Part shown: positions 16,544 through 25,783 of the stretch, one piece after another
How the letters are laid out: each line of letters begins with the position of its first letter
Numbering within the stretch: the stretch's first letter is position 1
Source of the DNA: Citromicrobium sp. UBA3494
GTDB taxonomy: Bacteria; Pseudomonadota; Alphaproteobacteria; Sphingomonadales; Sphingomonadaceae
NCBI GenBank assembly: GCA_002377695.1
Contig: DFQH01000005.1
Location: 96,153-146,871 of the forward strand
Reading direction: 5' to 3'
DNA length: 50,719 bases
Position numbers and translations under genes: made by a program
The notes under the pieces: generated by a model
Told to the model about the DNA's origin: nothing
Database searches by the model: none
What the model saw: only the letters and a program-made list of their open reading frames with translations

Positions 16544-18145
16544 ATGGGCGAAGCACAAGGCCAGGTACTCAATGTCGACGTGGCGATCATCGGGGCGGGG
16601 CCGGCAGGGCTGACCGCAGGCTACCTGCTGACGAAGGCGGGCAAGAACGTCGCCATCATCGAAAAGGACGAGACCTACGTGGGCGGCATCAGCCGCACCG
16701 TGGAGCACGAGGGCTACCGCTTCGATATCGGCGGCCACCGCTTCTTCTCGAAATCGAAGCAGGTGGTGGACCTGTGGAACGAGATCCTGCCCGACGACTT
16801 CATCGAACGCCCGCGGATGAGCCGCATCTATTACGAGGGCAAGTTCTATTCCTACCCGCTGCGCGCGTTCGAGGCGCTGCGCAATCTGGGCCTGTGGCGC
16901 TCCACCGTGTGCATGGCCAGCTACCTGTGGGCGCGCGTCTTTCCCAATCGCAACGTGAAGAGCTTCGAGGATTGGACCACCAACCAGTTCGGCCACAAGC
17001 TCTATTCGATCTTCTTCAAGACCTACACCGAGAAGGTGTGGGGCATGCCGTGCGACGAGATGAGCGCGGACTGGGCGGCGCAGCGGATCAAGGGCCTGTC
17101 GCTGATGGGCGCGGTGGTCGATGGCGTGAAGCGCAGCCTCGGCCTCAACAAGAAGCCGAACGACGGGATGCAGGCCAAGACCCTGCTGGAGAATTTCCGC
17201 TACCCGCGCCTTGGGCCGGGCATGATGTGGGAAGCCGCACGCGACAAGATTGTCGCCAGCGGCAAGGGACAGGTGATCATGGGCCACGCGCTCGACCAGC
17301 TGGCCAGTGACGGCCGGGGCGGCTGGCGCATGACGGCCAAGGGCGAGGGCGGCATTGTGACGATCGAGGCCGACCATGCGATCAGTTCCGCGCCGATGCG
17401 CGAACTCGCGAAGCGGATGCATCCGCTGCCGCAATCGACCTTCCATGCCAACGAACTGAAATACCGCGATTTCCTCACCGTCGCGCTGATGGTCGAGGGT
17501 GAAGACCTGTTCCCCGACAACTGGATCTACATTCACGACAGCAAGGTGAAGGTCGGCCGCGTGCAGAACTTCCGCAGCTGGTCGCCCGAGATGATCCCGG
17601 ACGAGAAGATGGCCTGCGTCGGCCTCGAATATTTCTGTTTCGAGGGCGACGGGCTGTGGTCGATGGAGGATGACGACCTCGTCGCGCTCGCCACGAAGGA
17701 AATGGAAATCCTCGGCCTGCTGGACCCTGCAAAGGTGAAGAGCGGCGCGGTCGTGCGGCAGGAGAAAGCCTACCCCGTCTACGACGAGGACTATGCCGCC
17801 AATGTCGCCGCGATGCGCGAGGAGCTTGAGGCGAAATACCCGACGCTCCATCTGGTCGGGCGCAACGGCATGCACCGCTACAACAACCAGGACCACGCGA
17901 TGATGACCGCGATGCTGAGCGTCGAGAACATCCTTGCGGGGGCGCGGGTCTACGACATCTGGTGCGTCAACGAGGATGCCGAGTACCACGAGGCGGGCGA
18001 CGAGGGCGCCGAAAGGGTGCTTCCGGCCAGAGAGAATGGGCGCGAAGTCTCCGAAGATCAGGCCGCCGCGCTCAATTCGATGCGCGATGTGCCCACCCGG
18101 ATCGCCGAGGATAGCGACCCGGACGACGCCCGCCGCGCCGCCTGA
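16544..18145 (+). CDS. FAD-dependent oxidoreductase (amine oxidase / UDP-galactopyranose mutase-like)
   Basis: A 533-aa protein with an N-terminal dinucleotide-binding fold (VAIIGAGPAGLTAGYLL, then EKDETYVGGISRT and FDIGGHRFFSKS). This is the pattern of COG1232-type amine oxidase and UDP-galactopyranose mutase-like flavoproteins. The middle has YTEKVWGMPCDEMSADWAAQRI and the C-terminus NGMHRYNNQDHAMMTAM, where the isoalloxazine-proximal loop is expected. Relatives are often labelled protoporphyrinogen oxidase-like, but haem synthesis is not suggested here. The two following genes (GtrA and a polytopic GT-C-like protein) point to sugar or polyprenol-linked glycan chemistry. The last about 50 residues are acidic and probably disordered. 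Confidence 0.85.
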   Translation: MGEAQGQVLNVDVAIIGAGPAGLTAGYLLTKAGKNVAIIEKDETYVGGISRTVEHEGYRFDIGGHRFFSKSKQVVDLWNEILPDDFIERPRMSRIYYEGKFYSYPLRAFEALRNLGLWRSTVCMASYLWARVFPNRNVKSFEDWTTNQFGHKLYSIFFKTYTEKVWGMPCDEMSADWAAQRIKGLSLMGAVVDGVKRSLGLNKKPNDGMQAKTLLENFRYPRLGPGMMWEAARDKIVASGKGQVIMGHALDQLASDGRGGWRMTAKGEGGIVTIEADHAISSAPMRELAKRMHPLPQSTFHANELKYRDFLTVALMVEGEDLFPDNWIYIHDSKVKVGRVQNFRSWSPEMIPDEKMACVGLEYFCFEGDGLWSMEDDDLVALATKEMEILGLLDPAKVKSGAVVRQEKAYPVYDEDYAANVAAMREELEAKYPTLHLVGRNGMHRYNNQDHAMMTAMLSVENILAGARVYDIWCVNEDAEYHEAGDEGAERVLPARENGREVSEDQAAALNSMRDVPTRIAEDSDPDDARRAA

Positions 18146-18174
18146 CCGGATTTGCGAAGAAGGAGCGCGAAGAT

Positions 18175-18585
18175 ATGCAGCCCGTGCTGCAACGCCTGAC
18201 CGATTTCGTCCTGCTGCGCTACCTGCTGGCGAGCGTGGGTGCGCTGGCGGTGGACGTTGGTGCCTTTCTCGGCCTGATGCAGCTCGGGCTGGCGGCAACG
18301 CCCGCCTCGGCGATCGGCTATGGCGGCGGGATCGTGGCGCACTGGCTGCTCTCCAGCCGCGCGGTGTTCACCGGGCGGGTTGCCGCCACCGGCATGGCAC
18401 GCACGCGGCAGAAGGCGCTGTTCGTCATCTCCGCGCTGGCGGGGCTGGCGCTCACCACAGGCATCGTCGCCCTTTCGCAGGCGGCCGGGCTCGATCCGCG
18501 CGCGGGCAAGCTGGTCGCCATCGTGGCGAGCTTCACGCTGACCTGGTGGCTGCGCAACCGGCTGGTCTTTCGTGCCATCCCCTGA
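18175..18585 (+). CDS. GtrA family membrane protein
   Basis: A 136-aa protein with four predicted membrane helices and the GtrA pattern (LLRYLLASVGALAVDVGAFL at the N-terminus, FTLTWWLRNRLVF at the C-terminus). GtrA proteins are thought to flip polyprenyl-phosphate-linked sugars, or help them cross the membrane, for O-antigen or cell-wall glycosylation. It lies 29 bp after the flavoprotein gene, and its last 14 bases overlap the start of the GT-C-like gene, so the three form one operon. Confidence 0.92.
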   Translation: MQPVLQRLTDFVLLRYLLASVGALAVDVGAFLGLMQLGLAATPASAIGYGGGIVAHWLLSSRAVFTGRVAATGMARTRQKALFVISALAGLALTTGIVALSQAAGLDPRAGKLVAIVASFTLTWWLRNRLVFRAIP

Positions 18586-20356
18586 TTTGCACCTGACGCC
18601 AGGGCCGACGCGCGCAGAGGAAGCCCATCTCGGCCACGTGCTGCGCATGGCCGCGCTGCTGGTGGCCATGGTGCTGCTGGTTTCGGCGGGGAATATCCTC
18701 GCATGGCGCTATCCCGACCCGGACGACATCCTGCGGCTGGTGCAGGTGCGCGACCTGCTGGCGGGCCAGGGCTGGTTCGATCTCGACCAGCACCGCATCG
18801 ATCCGCTGCGCGACGTGCCGATGCACTGGTCGCGGCTGGTCGATCTGCCCCTGGCGCTGCTGATCGGCGCGCTGACCCCGCTGGTGGGTCAGGCAGCGGC
18901 GGAAGCCTTTGCCGTAATCGCCGTGCCAATGCTGACGCTGGGTGTTGCGATGGCCTTTACGGGTCTGGTGGCGGTGCGCATGCTGGGGCGCGAGACCGGC
19001 GGCTGGGCGGTGCTGCTGGCGGGCACGATGCCGCTGCTGATCCACCAGTTCCAACCGCTCAGGATAGACCACCACGGCTGGCAGATCGCCTGCCTGGCCG
19101 TTGCCTTCTGGGGCCTTTCGCGGGGCGACCGGCGGCTGGGACCGATTGTCGCCGGGCTGGCAATGGCCTGGGGGCTGACGATTTCCATCGAGATGCTGCC
19201 GCTGGCTGGGCTGGTCGGCGCCATCTTCGCGCTTCGCTGGCTGCGCTCTGCCGAGCGCGCTGCGCTGGCCCACTACATGCAGGCGCTGGCCGGAGGGCTG
19301 ATCGCGCTGTTCCTTGCGACACGCGGCTGGCCCGGCGCGCAGGCCTTCTGCGACGCGGTAGGCCCCGCGCATCTCGGCTTCTTCTGCGTGACCGCTCTCG
19401 GCACCACCATCCTGCGCCATGTGCGGCCCCTCTCGACCATCGGGACCATCGTCGCGCTTGGCGCGATCGGTGCCGCGGGGCTTGCGTGTTTCGGCTGGGC
19501 GTCGCCCGCCTGCCTCGGCACGCCGTTCGGCACGCTCGACCCGGTGGTGCGCGATTTCTGGTACGTCAACGTGAGCGAGGGGCGCCCGATCTGGGAACAG
19601 GACGCTGTGATCCTGATCCCCTTCGCGCAGATCGTGATCGGCTTCGTCCTCGCGGTGCTGCTGTGGAGCCGCGCGCCGGAGGAAACGCGCGGGGCATGGC
19701 TGGAATTCCTGCTGCTGTTTGCCGGAACGCTGCTGCTGGGCGTGCTGGTAGTGCGTTCGCTCGCCTTCGCATCGCTGCTGGCGACCATTCCCTTCGCCTG
19801 GCTGCTGGGCGCCGCGCTTGCCCGGCTGCGCACCGGCGGGGCGCTGTGGAGCAGGGTGGCGGTGTCGCTGGCCACAATGCTGCTGATCATTCCCGCCGCG
19901 CCTTTCGCGGTGGCCAAGGCCGTCGCGCCCGTTCGCGTCAGCGCAGCGGAGCCCGGCGAGATCGCCATGAGTTCCTGCGATCTGGAAGCCAGCGCCCGCC
20001 GTCTGAGCGCGCTCCCGCAAGGCACGGTGTTCGCCCCGCTCGATATCGGGCCGAGCATCCTGCTCGAGACCGGGCATGGCGTGATCGCCACCGGCCACCA
20101 CCGGGCCGACAAGGCGATGCGCGATGTGATCGGCGCATTCGTCTCGGGCGATCCGTTCTCGCGCCTGATCGTGGAGGCCTACGGGGCGGATTACCTCGTC
20201 ATGTGCACCGACCTGATCGAGCCGTCGATCTATGCGGGTCGCGGCGGCGAGGGCAGCCTTGCCGCGCGCCTGGTCGCCGGAAATGCTCCGGACTGGCTGG
20301 AGCCGGTCGAAACGGGCGGGCCGGACACTTTCCGCGTCTGGCGGGTGCGCGACTAG
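18572..20356 (+). CDS. Polytopic membrane protein, putative GT-C glycosyltransferase
   Basis: A 594-aa protein with about 10-12 hydrophobic helices and a roughly 140-residue extracytoplasmic C-terminal domain. The first periplasmic loop contains YPDPDDILRLVQVRDLL and DVPMHWSRLVDLP, and a later loop contains RIDHHGWQIA. Acidic residues just after the first helix, followed by a large C-terminal periplasmic domain, match GT-C enzymes (STT3/PMT/ArnT-like) that use polyprenyl-linked sugars. This is a fold-level inference, and the acceptor is unknown. It starts with GTG 18572 inside gtrA. Its TAG stop shares the palindrome CTAG (20353-20356) with the stop of the convergent msrB. Confidence 0.7.
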   Translation: MPSPDLHLTPGPTRAEEAHLGHVLRMAALLVAMVLLVSAGNILAWRYPDPDDILRLVQVRDLLAGQGWFDLDQHRIDPLRDVPMHWSRLVDLPLALLIGALTPLVGQAAAEAFAVIAVPMLTLGVAMAFTGLVAVRMLGRETGGWAVLLAGTMPLLIHQFQPLRIDHHGWQIACLAVAFWGLSRGDRRLGPIVAGLAMAWGLTISIEMLPLAGLVGAIFALRWLRSAERAALAHYMQALAGGLIALFLATRGWPGAQAFCDAVGPAHLGFFCVTALGTTILRHVRPLSTIGTIVALGAIGAAGLACFGWASPACLGTPFGTLDPVVRDFWYVNVSEGRPIWEQDAVILIPFAQIVIGFVLAVLLWSRAPEETRGAWLEFLLLFAGTLLLGVLVVRSLAFASLLATIPFAWLLGAALARLRTGGALWSRVAVSLATMLLIIPAAPFAVAKAVAPVRVSAAEPGEIAMSSCDLEASARRLSALPQGTVFAPLDIGPSILLETGHGVIATGHHRADKAMRDVIGAFVSGDPFSRLIVEAYGADYLVMCTDLIEPSIYAGRGGEGSLAARLVAGNAPDWLEPVETGGPDTFRVWRVRD

Positions 20357-20847
20357 GCGGGCCGGAAGTCCAGGGCCACGCCATTCAGGCAGTGCCGCTT
20401 GCCGGTCGGCTGCGGGCCATCGTTGAAGATATGCCCCAGATGCCCGCCGCAGCGCGCGCAGTGTACCTCTGTACGCGGGTAGCCGAGCTTCAGATCGCGC
20501 GACGTGCCCACGGCGCTGGACTTGATCGGCCGCCAGAAGCTGGGCCAGCCAGTGCCGCTGTCGTACTTGTGTTCGCTGGAATAGACGGCGTTGCCGCAGC
20601 CCGCGCACGCGTAGGTGCCGCTGGCCTTGTTGTCGTTGAGCGGGGAGGAGTAGGCGCGCTCCGTCCCCTCTTCGCGCAGGACCCGGAACTCGGCAGCGGT
20701 CAGGCGCTTGCGCCATTCGGCTTCGCTGCGTGAAACCGGGAAATTCTTCGCCTCCACGCTCCGGCCGCAGGATACAAGCGCGAGGCTGGCGACGCCGCCA
20801 CCCATCATGGCGAGGGCAAAGCGGCGGTTGGCGGTGGGTTGGGTCAT
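20353..20847 (-). CDS. msrB: Peptide-methionine (R)-S-oxide reductase MsrB, exported
   Basis: Reduces the R epimer of methionine sulfoxide. The 164-aa protein has the MsrB fold: two structural CxxC pairs (CAGC and CARC), the GTGWPSFW motif and the catalytic Cys in GKRHCLNGVAL. The N-terminus carries an export signal with NRRFALAMMGGG and a lipobox-like LALVSC (Cys27), so it is probably lipid-anchored in the periplasm; the paired arginines leave a Tat route possible. Start ATG 20847 has a GAGGA ribosome binding site. Together with the exported MsrA at 5440 it would repair oxidised envelope proteins. It follows the P450 gene by 79 bp on the same strand. Confidence 0.94.
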   Translation of the reverse strand: MTQPTANRRFALAMMGGGVASLALVSCGRSVEAKNFPVSRSEAEWRKRLTAAEFRVLREEGTERAYSSPLNDNKASGTYACAGCGNAVYSSEHKYDSGTGWPSFWRPIKSSAVGTSRDLKLGYPRTEVHCARCGGHLGHIFNDGPQPTGKRHCLNGVALDFRPA

Positions 20848-20926
20848 GGGTTCATCCTCTTCCACAAGTCCCATGTCGGGAAGCTGAAGAAGATACGCAG
20901 CCCAGCCCGGTATGGATGCACCCGGC

Positions 20927-22276
20927 CTAGAAACCGGTGACCTCGACCTCGAGCTTGCGGAAGCCCTCGACGAAGTTCGCGCGCACCCGCTCGACATCGC
21001 CAGCCACGTTTACCCGCAGGCGGCGGGCATGCATCTCCTCCATCAGCACGCGCAGCTGCAGTTCCGCGAGCCGCGCGCCCACGCAGCGGTGGATGCCATA
21101 GCCAAAGGCAATGTGGCGCCGCGCGTTCTCGCGTGTGATGTCGAGCTTGTCCGCGTTCTCGAACACGGTCTCGTCGCGGTTGGCTGAATTGTACCACAGC
21201 AGCACCTTGTCGCCCGCAGAAATGTTCTGGCCGAACAGCTCGGTATCCTGCGTGGCCGTGCGCCGCATGTGCTTGAGCGGGGTCTGGTAGCGGATGCATT
21301 CCTGCACCGCATTGGGGATGAGCGATGCGTCATCCTCGAACAGTTTGCGCTGATCGGGAAAGCGGTCGAGCGCGTGGACGATCCCGCTCATGGTGTTGCG
21401 CGTTGTGTCGTTCCCGCCCACGATCAGCAGGACCAGATTGCCCATGAATTCCTGCGGGTCCATCTGGTTCATCGCCGGGCTGTGGATCATCCGGCTGATC
21501 AGATCGGGCGCTTCGCCACGCTGCGCGCGGTCGGCCCACAGGATCTGGAAATAGGCTGCCATCTCGCGCAGCATGCCGCGCCGGGTCTCGTCCAGCGAGC
21601 GCACCGTGGCGAGCTCGGTATCGCCCGACCAGTCGGACCAGTGGGTCAGCAGGTCACGGTCTTCCCATGGGAAGTCGAACAAAATCGCCAGCATCCCCGT
21701 GGTGAGGGGAATCGAGACAGAGTTCACCCAGTCGAACTTTTCGCCTCTGGGAAGCGCATCCAGCGTTTCTCCGGTGCGCTGGCGGATGTCGTCCGTCAGC
21801 CGGGTCATCTCGGCGGGCGTGAAGGCAGGTGCTACCGTCTTGCGCTGGCCGGTATGCTTGGGCCGGTCCATCGCGATGAACATCGGCAGCCGCATCCGCT
21901 CTTCCTCGGGAATGTCGGGGAGATCATCGAGGATGGTGATGCCGCCATATTCCCAGCTCGAGGAGAAGATGTCGGGCAGCGCCTCGGTATGCTGGATCGC
22001 CTTGTGCGAGACCACGGACCAGTAGGGGCCGTAAGGGCTTTCGGGAATGTGATGGACGGGGCCCGCCGCGCGCATTTCCGCGAAGATCGGCTCCCACCGG
22101 TTCTCGGCATAGATGTCGCTGCGGCTGGTATCCCACTTGTGCGGGTGATGCGGGCGGGTGCCCGGATTCGCGGCGTAGTGCGCTTCCAGCGCCTCGTGCG
22201 CGCTGGGCGATCGCTTCCACGGGTGGGCGCGCGCCGCTTCGGGCGCATGCGTCTGCGTATGGGCGGCAGTGGCCAT
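20927..22276 (-). CDS. Cytochrome P450, CYP153-like (alkane/fatty acid hydroxylase)
   Basis: A 449-aa soluble bacterial P450. Visible are the I-helix motif VGGNDTTRNTMSG, the K-helix ExxR (ECIR) and the haem-binding loop FGYGIHRCVGARLAE (Cys398). Many stretches match remembered CYP153 sequences: GPYWSVVSHKAI, GGITILDD, LPMFIAMDRPKH, FDWVNSVSIPLTTGMLAILFDF, and TPLKHMRRTA. CYP153 enzymes hydroxylate medium-chain alkanes or fatty acids at the terminal carbon and need a ferredoxin and a ferredoxin reductase. A reductase lies at 25837 on the same strand, but no ferredoxin gene is in the window. ATG 22276 has an AGGAGA ribosome binding site. Confidence 0.92.
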   Translation of the reverse strand: MATAAHTQTHAPEAARAHPWKRSPSAHEALEAHYAANPGTRPHHPHKWDTSRSDIYAENRWEPIFAEMRAAGPVHHIPESPYGPYWSVVSHKAIQHTEALPDIFSSSWEYGGITILDDLPDIPEEERMRLPMFIAMDRPKHTGQRKTVAPAFTPAEMTRLTDDIRQRTGETLDALPRGEKFDWVNSVSIPLTTGMLAILFDFPWEDRDLLTHWSDWSGDTELATVRSLDETRRGMLREMAAYFQILWADRAQRGEAPDLISRMIHSPAMNQMDPQEFMGNLVLLIVGGNDTTRNTMSGIVHALDRFPDQRKLFEDDASLIPNAVQECIRYQTPLKHMRRTATQDTELFGQNISAGDKVLLWYNSANRDETVFENADKLDITRENARRHIAFGYGIHRCVGARLAELQLRVLMEEMHARRLRVNVAGDVERVRANFVEGFRKLEVEVTGF

Positions 22277-22372
22277 GGCATCTCTCCTTGCCGGGCGCGC
22301 CTGTTGTCGGCGCGTCTCCGGGTCGCGGATCATCCTGACCATCGGGCCATCGGAGTCAAGATAGGTTCGTTA

Positions 22373-23605
22373 TCAGGACTGATTCGTCGTGAGTCCCAGC
22401 ATCGCGAGCAGGCCCTTGCGCCCCGCGCCCTTCTCGCGCCCGGCGGTGCCCGACTTGAGGACCGTGCGCTTGAACAGCGTTGCCCCGATTTTCACGAAGA
22501 TCGCCACCCACAGCACCTGCCACGCCAGCGCCGCCAGATGCCACCACAGCACGCCTTCCTTGGCCGCGCGGGCCAGCATCATGTAGGGGCTCGACAGCGG
22601 GAAGATCGCCGCGGCGACCTCTATCCACGAACCCGTCTGACCGACCGCGAAATTGGCGAGGAAGAAGATCATCAGCTGCAGGATGGTGGCGGGCAAGCTG
22701 ATCGTCTGCACGTCGCGCACGGTCGGCGCCATGGAGCCCACGGTGAGGAACACCGAACCGATCAGCAGGTAGGCCATGGCGAAATAGATCACGAACAGCG
22801 CGAAGAACAGCGGCCAGCCGACCGCTGGCGGCGGGATCACGGGCAGTGCGCTGGCGCCGAGGAAGACGATCGCCCCGCCCACGCTGCCCCAGACCACCAG
22901 CCCGACGAGGCTGACGCCCAGCATCGCGAACAGCTTGCCCACGAACACCGCATCCATCGGAATGGCAGCGGCCAGGATCTCGATGATCTTGTTGCCCTTC
23001 TCCTCCACCAGGTTGGACAGCACCATGCCCGCCAGCAGCATGGTGAGCAGGAACAGCATGACGATTCCCGCCCGCGCGGTCGCGTCCTGCGCGGTGCGCT
23101 GGTTGATGATGCCGGTATCGGTCGTGTCGATCGCGATATCGGCTTCGGGAATCGTGGTGCCCCGCGCCGCGCCGACGAGCAGCGCCGTCTCGCCGCTCCA
23201 GCGTTCGATGTCGTCCTTCGGCCCGGTCAGCAAAGGTTCGTCCAGCGTGCCCGAAAGGACGGCGAAGAGGTTCGAATCCTCGGCTTGCAGCAGCGCCCTG
23301 GGATCTTGCGGATCCGCCGGATCGACCGCCGCTACCTCCGGCATGCCCACCAGCGGATCGAGCCGCTCCTGCGCGTCGAGGATCGCGGCCGTCGCCTCCG
23401 CCGGGAGGGCGATGCCAAGCTGCGGATCGTCCGCGCTGTCCGCCGCCATCGCGCCGACATATCCGCCGCCCGCCGAGATCGCGAGGAAGAACAGCGGGCC
23501 GATCAGGAACAGCAGGAAGACCTTGCTGAACACGATGGCGGTAAAGTCGCGCCGCGCAATGACGAGCGCGGCCTGCCACAGGGAAAGGCGTGCGGACCTG
23601 CTCAT
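22373..23605 (-). CDS. ABC-2 type transporter permease (NatB-like)
   Basis: A 410-aa permease. The N-terminal helix (FTAIVFSKVFLLFLIGPLFF) is followed by a large extracytoplasmic domain of about 150 residues, then five to six helices. The signature LVEEKGNKIIEIL lies between the second and third helices, as in NatB/ABC-2 exporters. It overlaps its ATPase gene by ATGA (23602-23605), so the two proteins form one exporter. The substrate is unknown; NatAB-type systems export sodium or lipophilic compounds. Confidence 0.92.
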   Translation of the reverse strand: MSRSARLSLWQAALVIARRDFTAIVFSKVFLLFLIGPLFFLAISAGGGYVGAMAADSADDPQLGIALPAEATAAILDAQERLDPLVGMPEVAAVDPADPQDPRALLQAEDSNLFAVLSGTLDEPLLTGPKDDIERWSGETALLVGAARGTTIPEADIAIDTTDTGIINQRTAQDATARAGIVMLFLLTMLLAGMVLSNLVEEKGNKIIEILAAAIPMDAVFVGKLFAMLGVSLVGLVVWGSVGGAIVFLGASALPVIPPPAVGWPLFFALFVIYFAMAYLLIGSVFLTVGSMAPTVRDVQTISLPATILQLMIFFLANFAVGQTGSWIEVAAAIFPLSSPYMMLARAAKEGVLWWHLAALAWQVLWVAIFVKIGATLFKRTVLKSGTAGREKGAGRKGLLAMLGLTTNQS

Positions 23606-24606
23606 GCCGAAACCTCCTGCGCGGGTTCGTCGCTTTGCATGGCCTGCGCCGCGGCCTCGCCCGCGATCGTGACGAAGGCATCGTGCAGCCCCGCGCGCTC
23701 GATCGAGAGCGAGCGGATGCCCGCATTCCCCTCGATCAGGCTGCGCAGCAGCGGCTCGATCCCGCTTTCGGGCAGTTCGAATACCCATGCCGCGCCGTCG
23801 CGCGTCGCACTGGCGGGCAGCGCGCTGCGCCACGGGCCGTCATCGTTCTTCGTTTCCAGTCGCACCTGCGGCGGCAGCCGGTCGCGCGCCACCTCGACCG
23901 ATCCGGCATAGGGCACCTTGCCGCCCGCGATGATCGCCACATCGCTGCATAGGCGTTCTGCATGGTGGATCACGTGGGTGGAGAAGATCACCGTGGTGCC
24001 ATCCTCCGCCAACTGGCGGATCAGCCCTTCCAGCTTGCCCTGGTTGATCGCGTCGAGGCCCGAAAACGGCTCGTCAAGGATCACCAGATCGGGCTTGTGG
24101 ACCAGCGTGCCGAGCAGCTGCACGGTCTGCGCCATGCCCTTGGAGAGTTCCTTGATCTTCTTGTCGACCGCGTGGCCCAGACCGTACTGTTCCATCAGCT
24201 TCGCGCCGCGCCTGCGGCCTTCGGCCTGTGGCAGGCCGCGCAGGGAGCCCATGAAGGCGATCGCGTCGGTCGCCTTCATGGCCGGGTAGAGCCCGCGTTC
24301 CTCGGGCAGGTAGCCGATCCGGCGGGCGATGCGCTGCGGGCGGTCCTCGCCGAAGATGCGTCGCACGCCTTCGTCCGGGTCGATAATGCCAAGGATCATG
24401 CGCAGCGTGGTGGTCTTGCCCGCGCCGTTGGGGCCCAGAATGCCGTAGATCGCGCCGCGCGGCACGGTGATGTCCACGCCTCTCACCGCCAGCGTATCGC
24501 CGAAGCGCTTCACGAGGCCGCGCGCCTCGATCGCCAGTTCGGTGGAAGTGCCGGGTTTCACGCCCGATTTGTCGCCATGCGGCGCTTGGTCTAGCACGTC
24601 GCTCAT
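23602..24606 (-). CDS. ABC transporter ATP-binding protein (NatA-like)
   Basis: A 334-aa ATPase with Walker A GPNGAGKTT, Q-loop, an ABC signature in the form ELSKGMAQ, Walker B DLVILDEPFSG and the H-loop FSTHVI. The unusual signature (SKGM in place of SGGQ) is common in this NatA-like subgroup. About 100 residues after the nucleotide-binding domain form the DUF4162-like C-terminal extension. It is the first gene of the pair with the ABC-2 permease and is divergent from queG with only 45 bp between the starts. Confidence 0.94.
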   Translation of the reverse strand: MSDVLDQAPHGDKSGVKPGTSTELAIEARGLVKRFGDTLAVRGVDITVPRGAIYGILGPNGAGKTTTLRMILGIIDPDEGVRRIFGEDRPQRIARRIGYLPEERGLYPAMKATDAIAFMGSLRGLPQAEGRRRGAKLMEQYGLGHAVDKKIKELSKGMAQTVQLLGTLVHKPDLVILDEPFSGLDAINQGKLEGLIRQLAEDGTTVIFSTHVIHHAERLCSDVAIIAGGKVPYAGSVEVARDRLPPQVRLETKNDDGPWRSALPASATRDGAAWVFELPESGIEPLLRSLIEGNAGIRSLSIERAGLHDAFVTIAGEAAAQAMQSDEPAQEVSA

Positions 24607-24651
24607 GGGTGCGGACCGTGCCCGCGCGTGCGCCAAGGAGCAAGCCCGAGC

Positions 24652-25749
24652 ATGAGCGATGCGGGTATTATCGACCAACTGCAAAGCGACCTCGCCCAAC
24701 GGGCGGGCGAGTTGGGCTTTGCGAGCGTGGGCTTTGCCGACGCGGGCGACGATCCGCGCATGGCGCAGCGGCTGTCTGCATGGCTGGAGGCAGGCTACCA
24801 CGGCACGATGGGCTGGATGGAGCGCGAGCCTGCGGTGCGCAGCGGCCCGCAATCCATGTGGCCCGAGGCACGCAGCGTGATCGCGCTGGGTGCGAACTAT
24901 GCTCCGGCGCACGATCCGCTGGAGGCCGCCGAGCCTGCCGATCGCGCGCGGATATCGGTCTATGCGCAGGGGGAGGATTATCACGACAAGCTGAAGAAGG
25001 CGCTCAAGAGCCTCGCGCGCTGGCTGGTCGCGGAGGCGCAGGCGCGCGGGCTGGGCGACACGCGGCTCAAGCTGTTCGTCGATACAGCGCCGGTGATGGA
25101 GAAACCGCTGGCACAGCGCGCGGGGCTGGGCTGGCAGGGCAAGCACACCAACCTCGTCAGCATGGATCACGGCAGCTGGCTGTTCCTCGGCGCGGTCTAC
25201 ACCACGATCCCCTTCGCCCCCGACGGCCCGCACGAGGACCGCTGCGGATCGTGCCGTGCCTGCCAGGATGCCTGCCCCACCAACGCCTTCCCGCAGGCCT
25301 ACCGGCTCGATGCGCGGCGCTGCATTTCCTACCTGACGATCGAGCATGACGGACCCATTCCGCACGAGTTTCGCGAAGCCATCGGCAACCGCATCTATGG
25401 CTGCGACGATTGCCTGGCGGTGTGCCCGTGGAACAAGTTTGCGAAAAGTGCCGCAGCCAACCGGGCCTTCCTGCCGCGTGCCGAGCTGGCCCGGCCCCGG
25501 CTGGCGGACCTCCTGCAGCTGGACGATGCGGGATTTCGCAGGCTGTTCAGCAAGTCGCCGATCAAGCGGATCGGGCGCGACAAGTTTGTGCGCAACTGCC
25601 TGATCGCGGCGGGCAACAGCGGCGAAGCGACGCTGATGGCGCAGGTCGAGCCGCTGCTGGACGATCCCGATCCGGTGGTGGCGGAGGCGGCCGAGTGGGC
25701 GCAACGAAGGCTCTCGCCAGCCCGATCTTCAACATCGCCCTCGACCTGA
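24652..25749 (+). CDS. queG: Epoxyqueuosine reductase QueG
   Basis: Cobalamin- and Fe-S-dependent enzyme that performs the last step of queuosine tRNA modification. The 365-aa protein has the N-terminal DUF1730-type region (LGFASVGFADAG, FVDTAPVMEKPLA), then two [4Fe-4S] motifs: CGSCRACQDACPTNAF and CDDCLAVCPWNKF, with the conserved RCISYLTIEH between them. I chose ATG 24652 over GTG 24628 because the family usually begins here and AAGGAG (24635-24640) precedes it. The final residues (ARSSTSPST) look unrelated to the family, and the stop lies just before a palindromic repeat. Confidence 0.94.
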   Translation: MSDAGIIDQLQSDLAQRAGELGFASVGFADAGDDPRMAQRLSAWLEAGYHGTMGWMEREPAVRSGPQSMWPEARSVIALGANYAPAHDPLEAAEPADRARISVYAQGEDYHDKLKKALKSLARWLVAEAQARGLGDTRLKLFVDTAPVMEKPLAQRAGLGWQGKHTNLVSMDHGSWLFLGAVYTTIPFAPDGPHEDRCGSCRACQDACPTNAFPQAYRLDARRCISYLTIEHDGPIPHEFREAIGNRIYGCDDCLAVCPWNKFAKSAAANRAFLPRAELARPRLADLLQLDDAGFRRLFSKSPIKRIGRDKFVRNCLIAAGNSGEATLMAQVEPLLDDPDPVVAEAAEWAQRRLSPARSSTSPST

Positions 25750-25783
25750 TCCCGGGCAGGGGTGTCTTCGATTGAGGCGCCGG

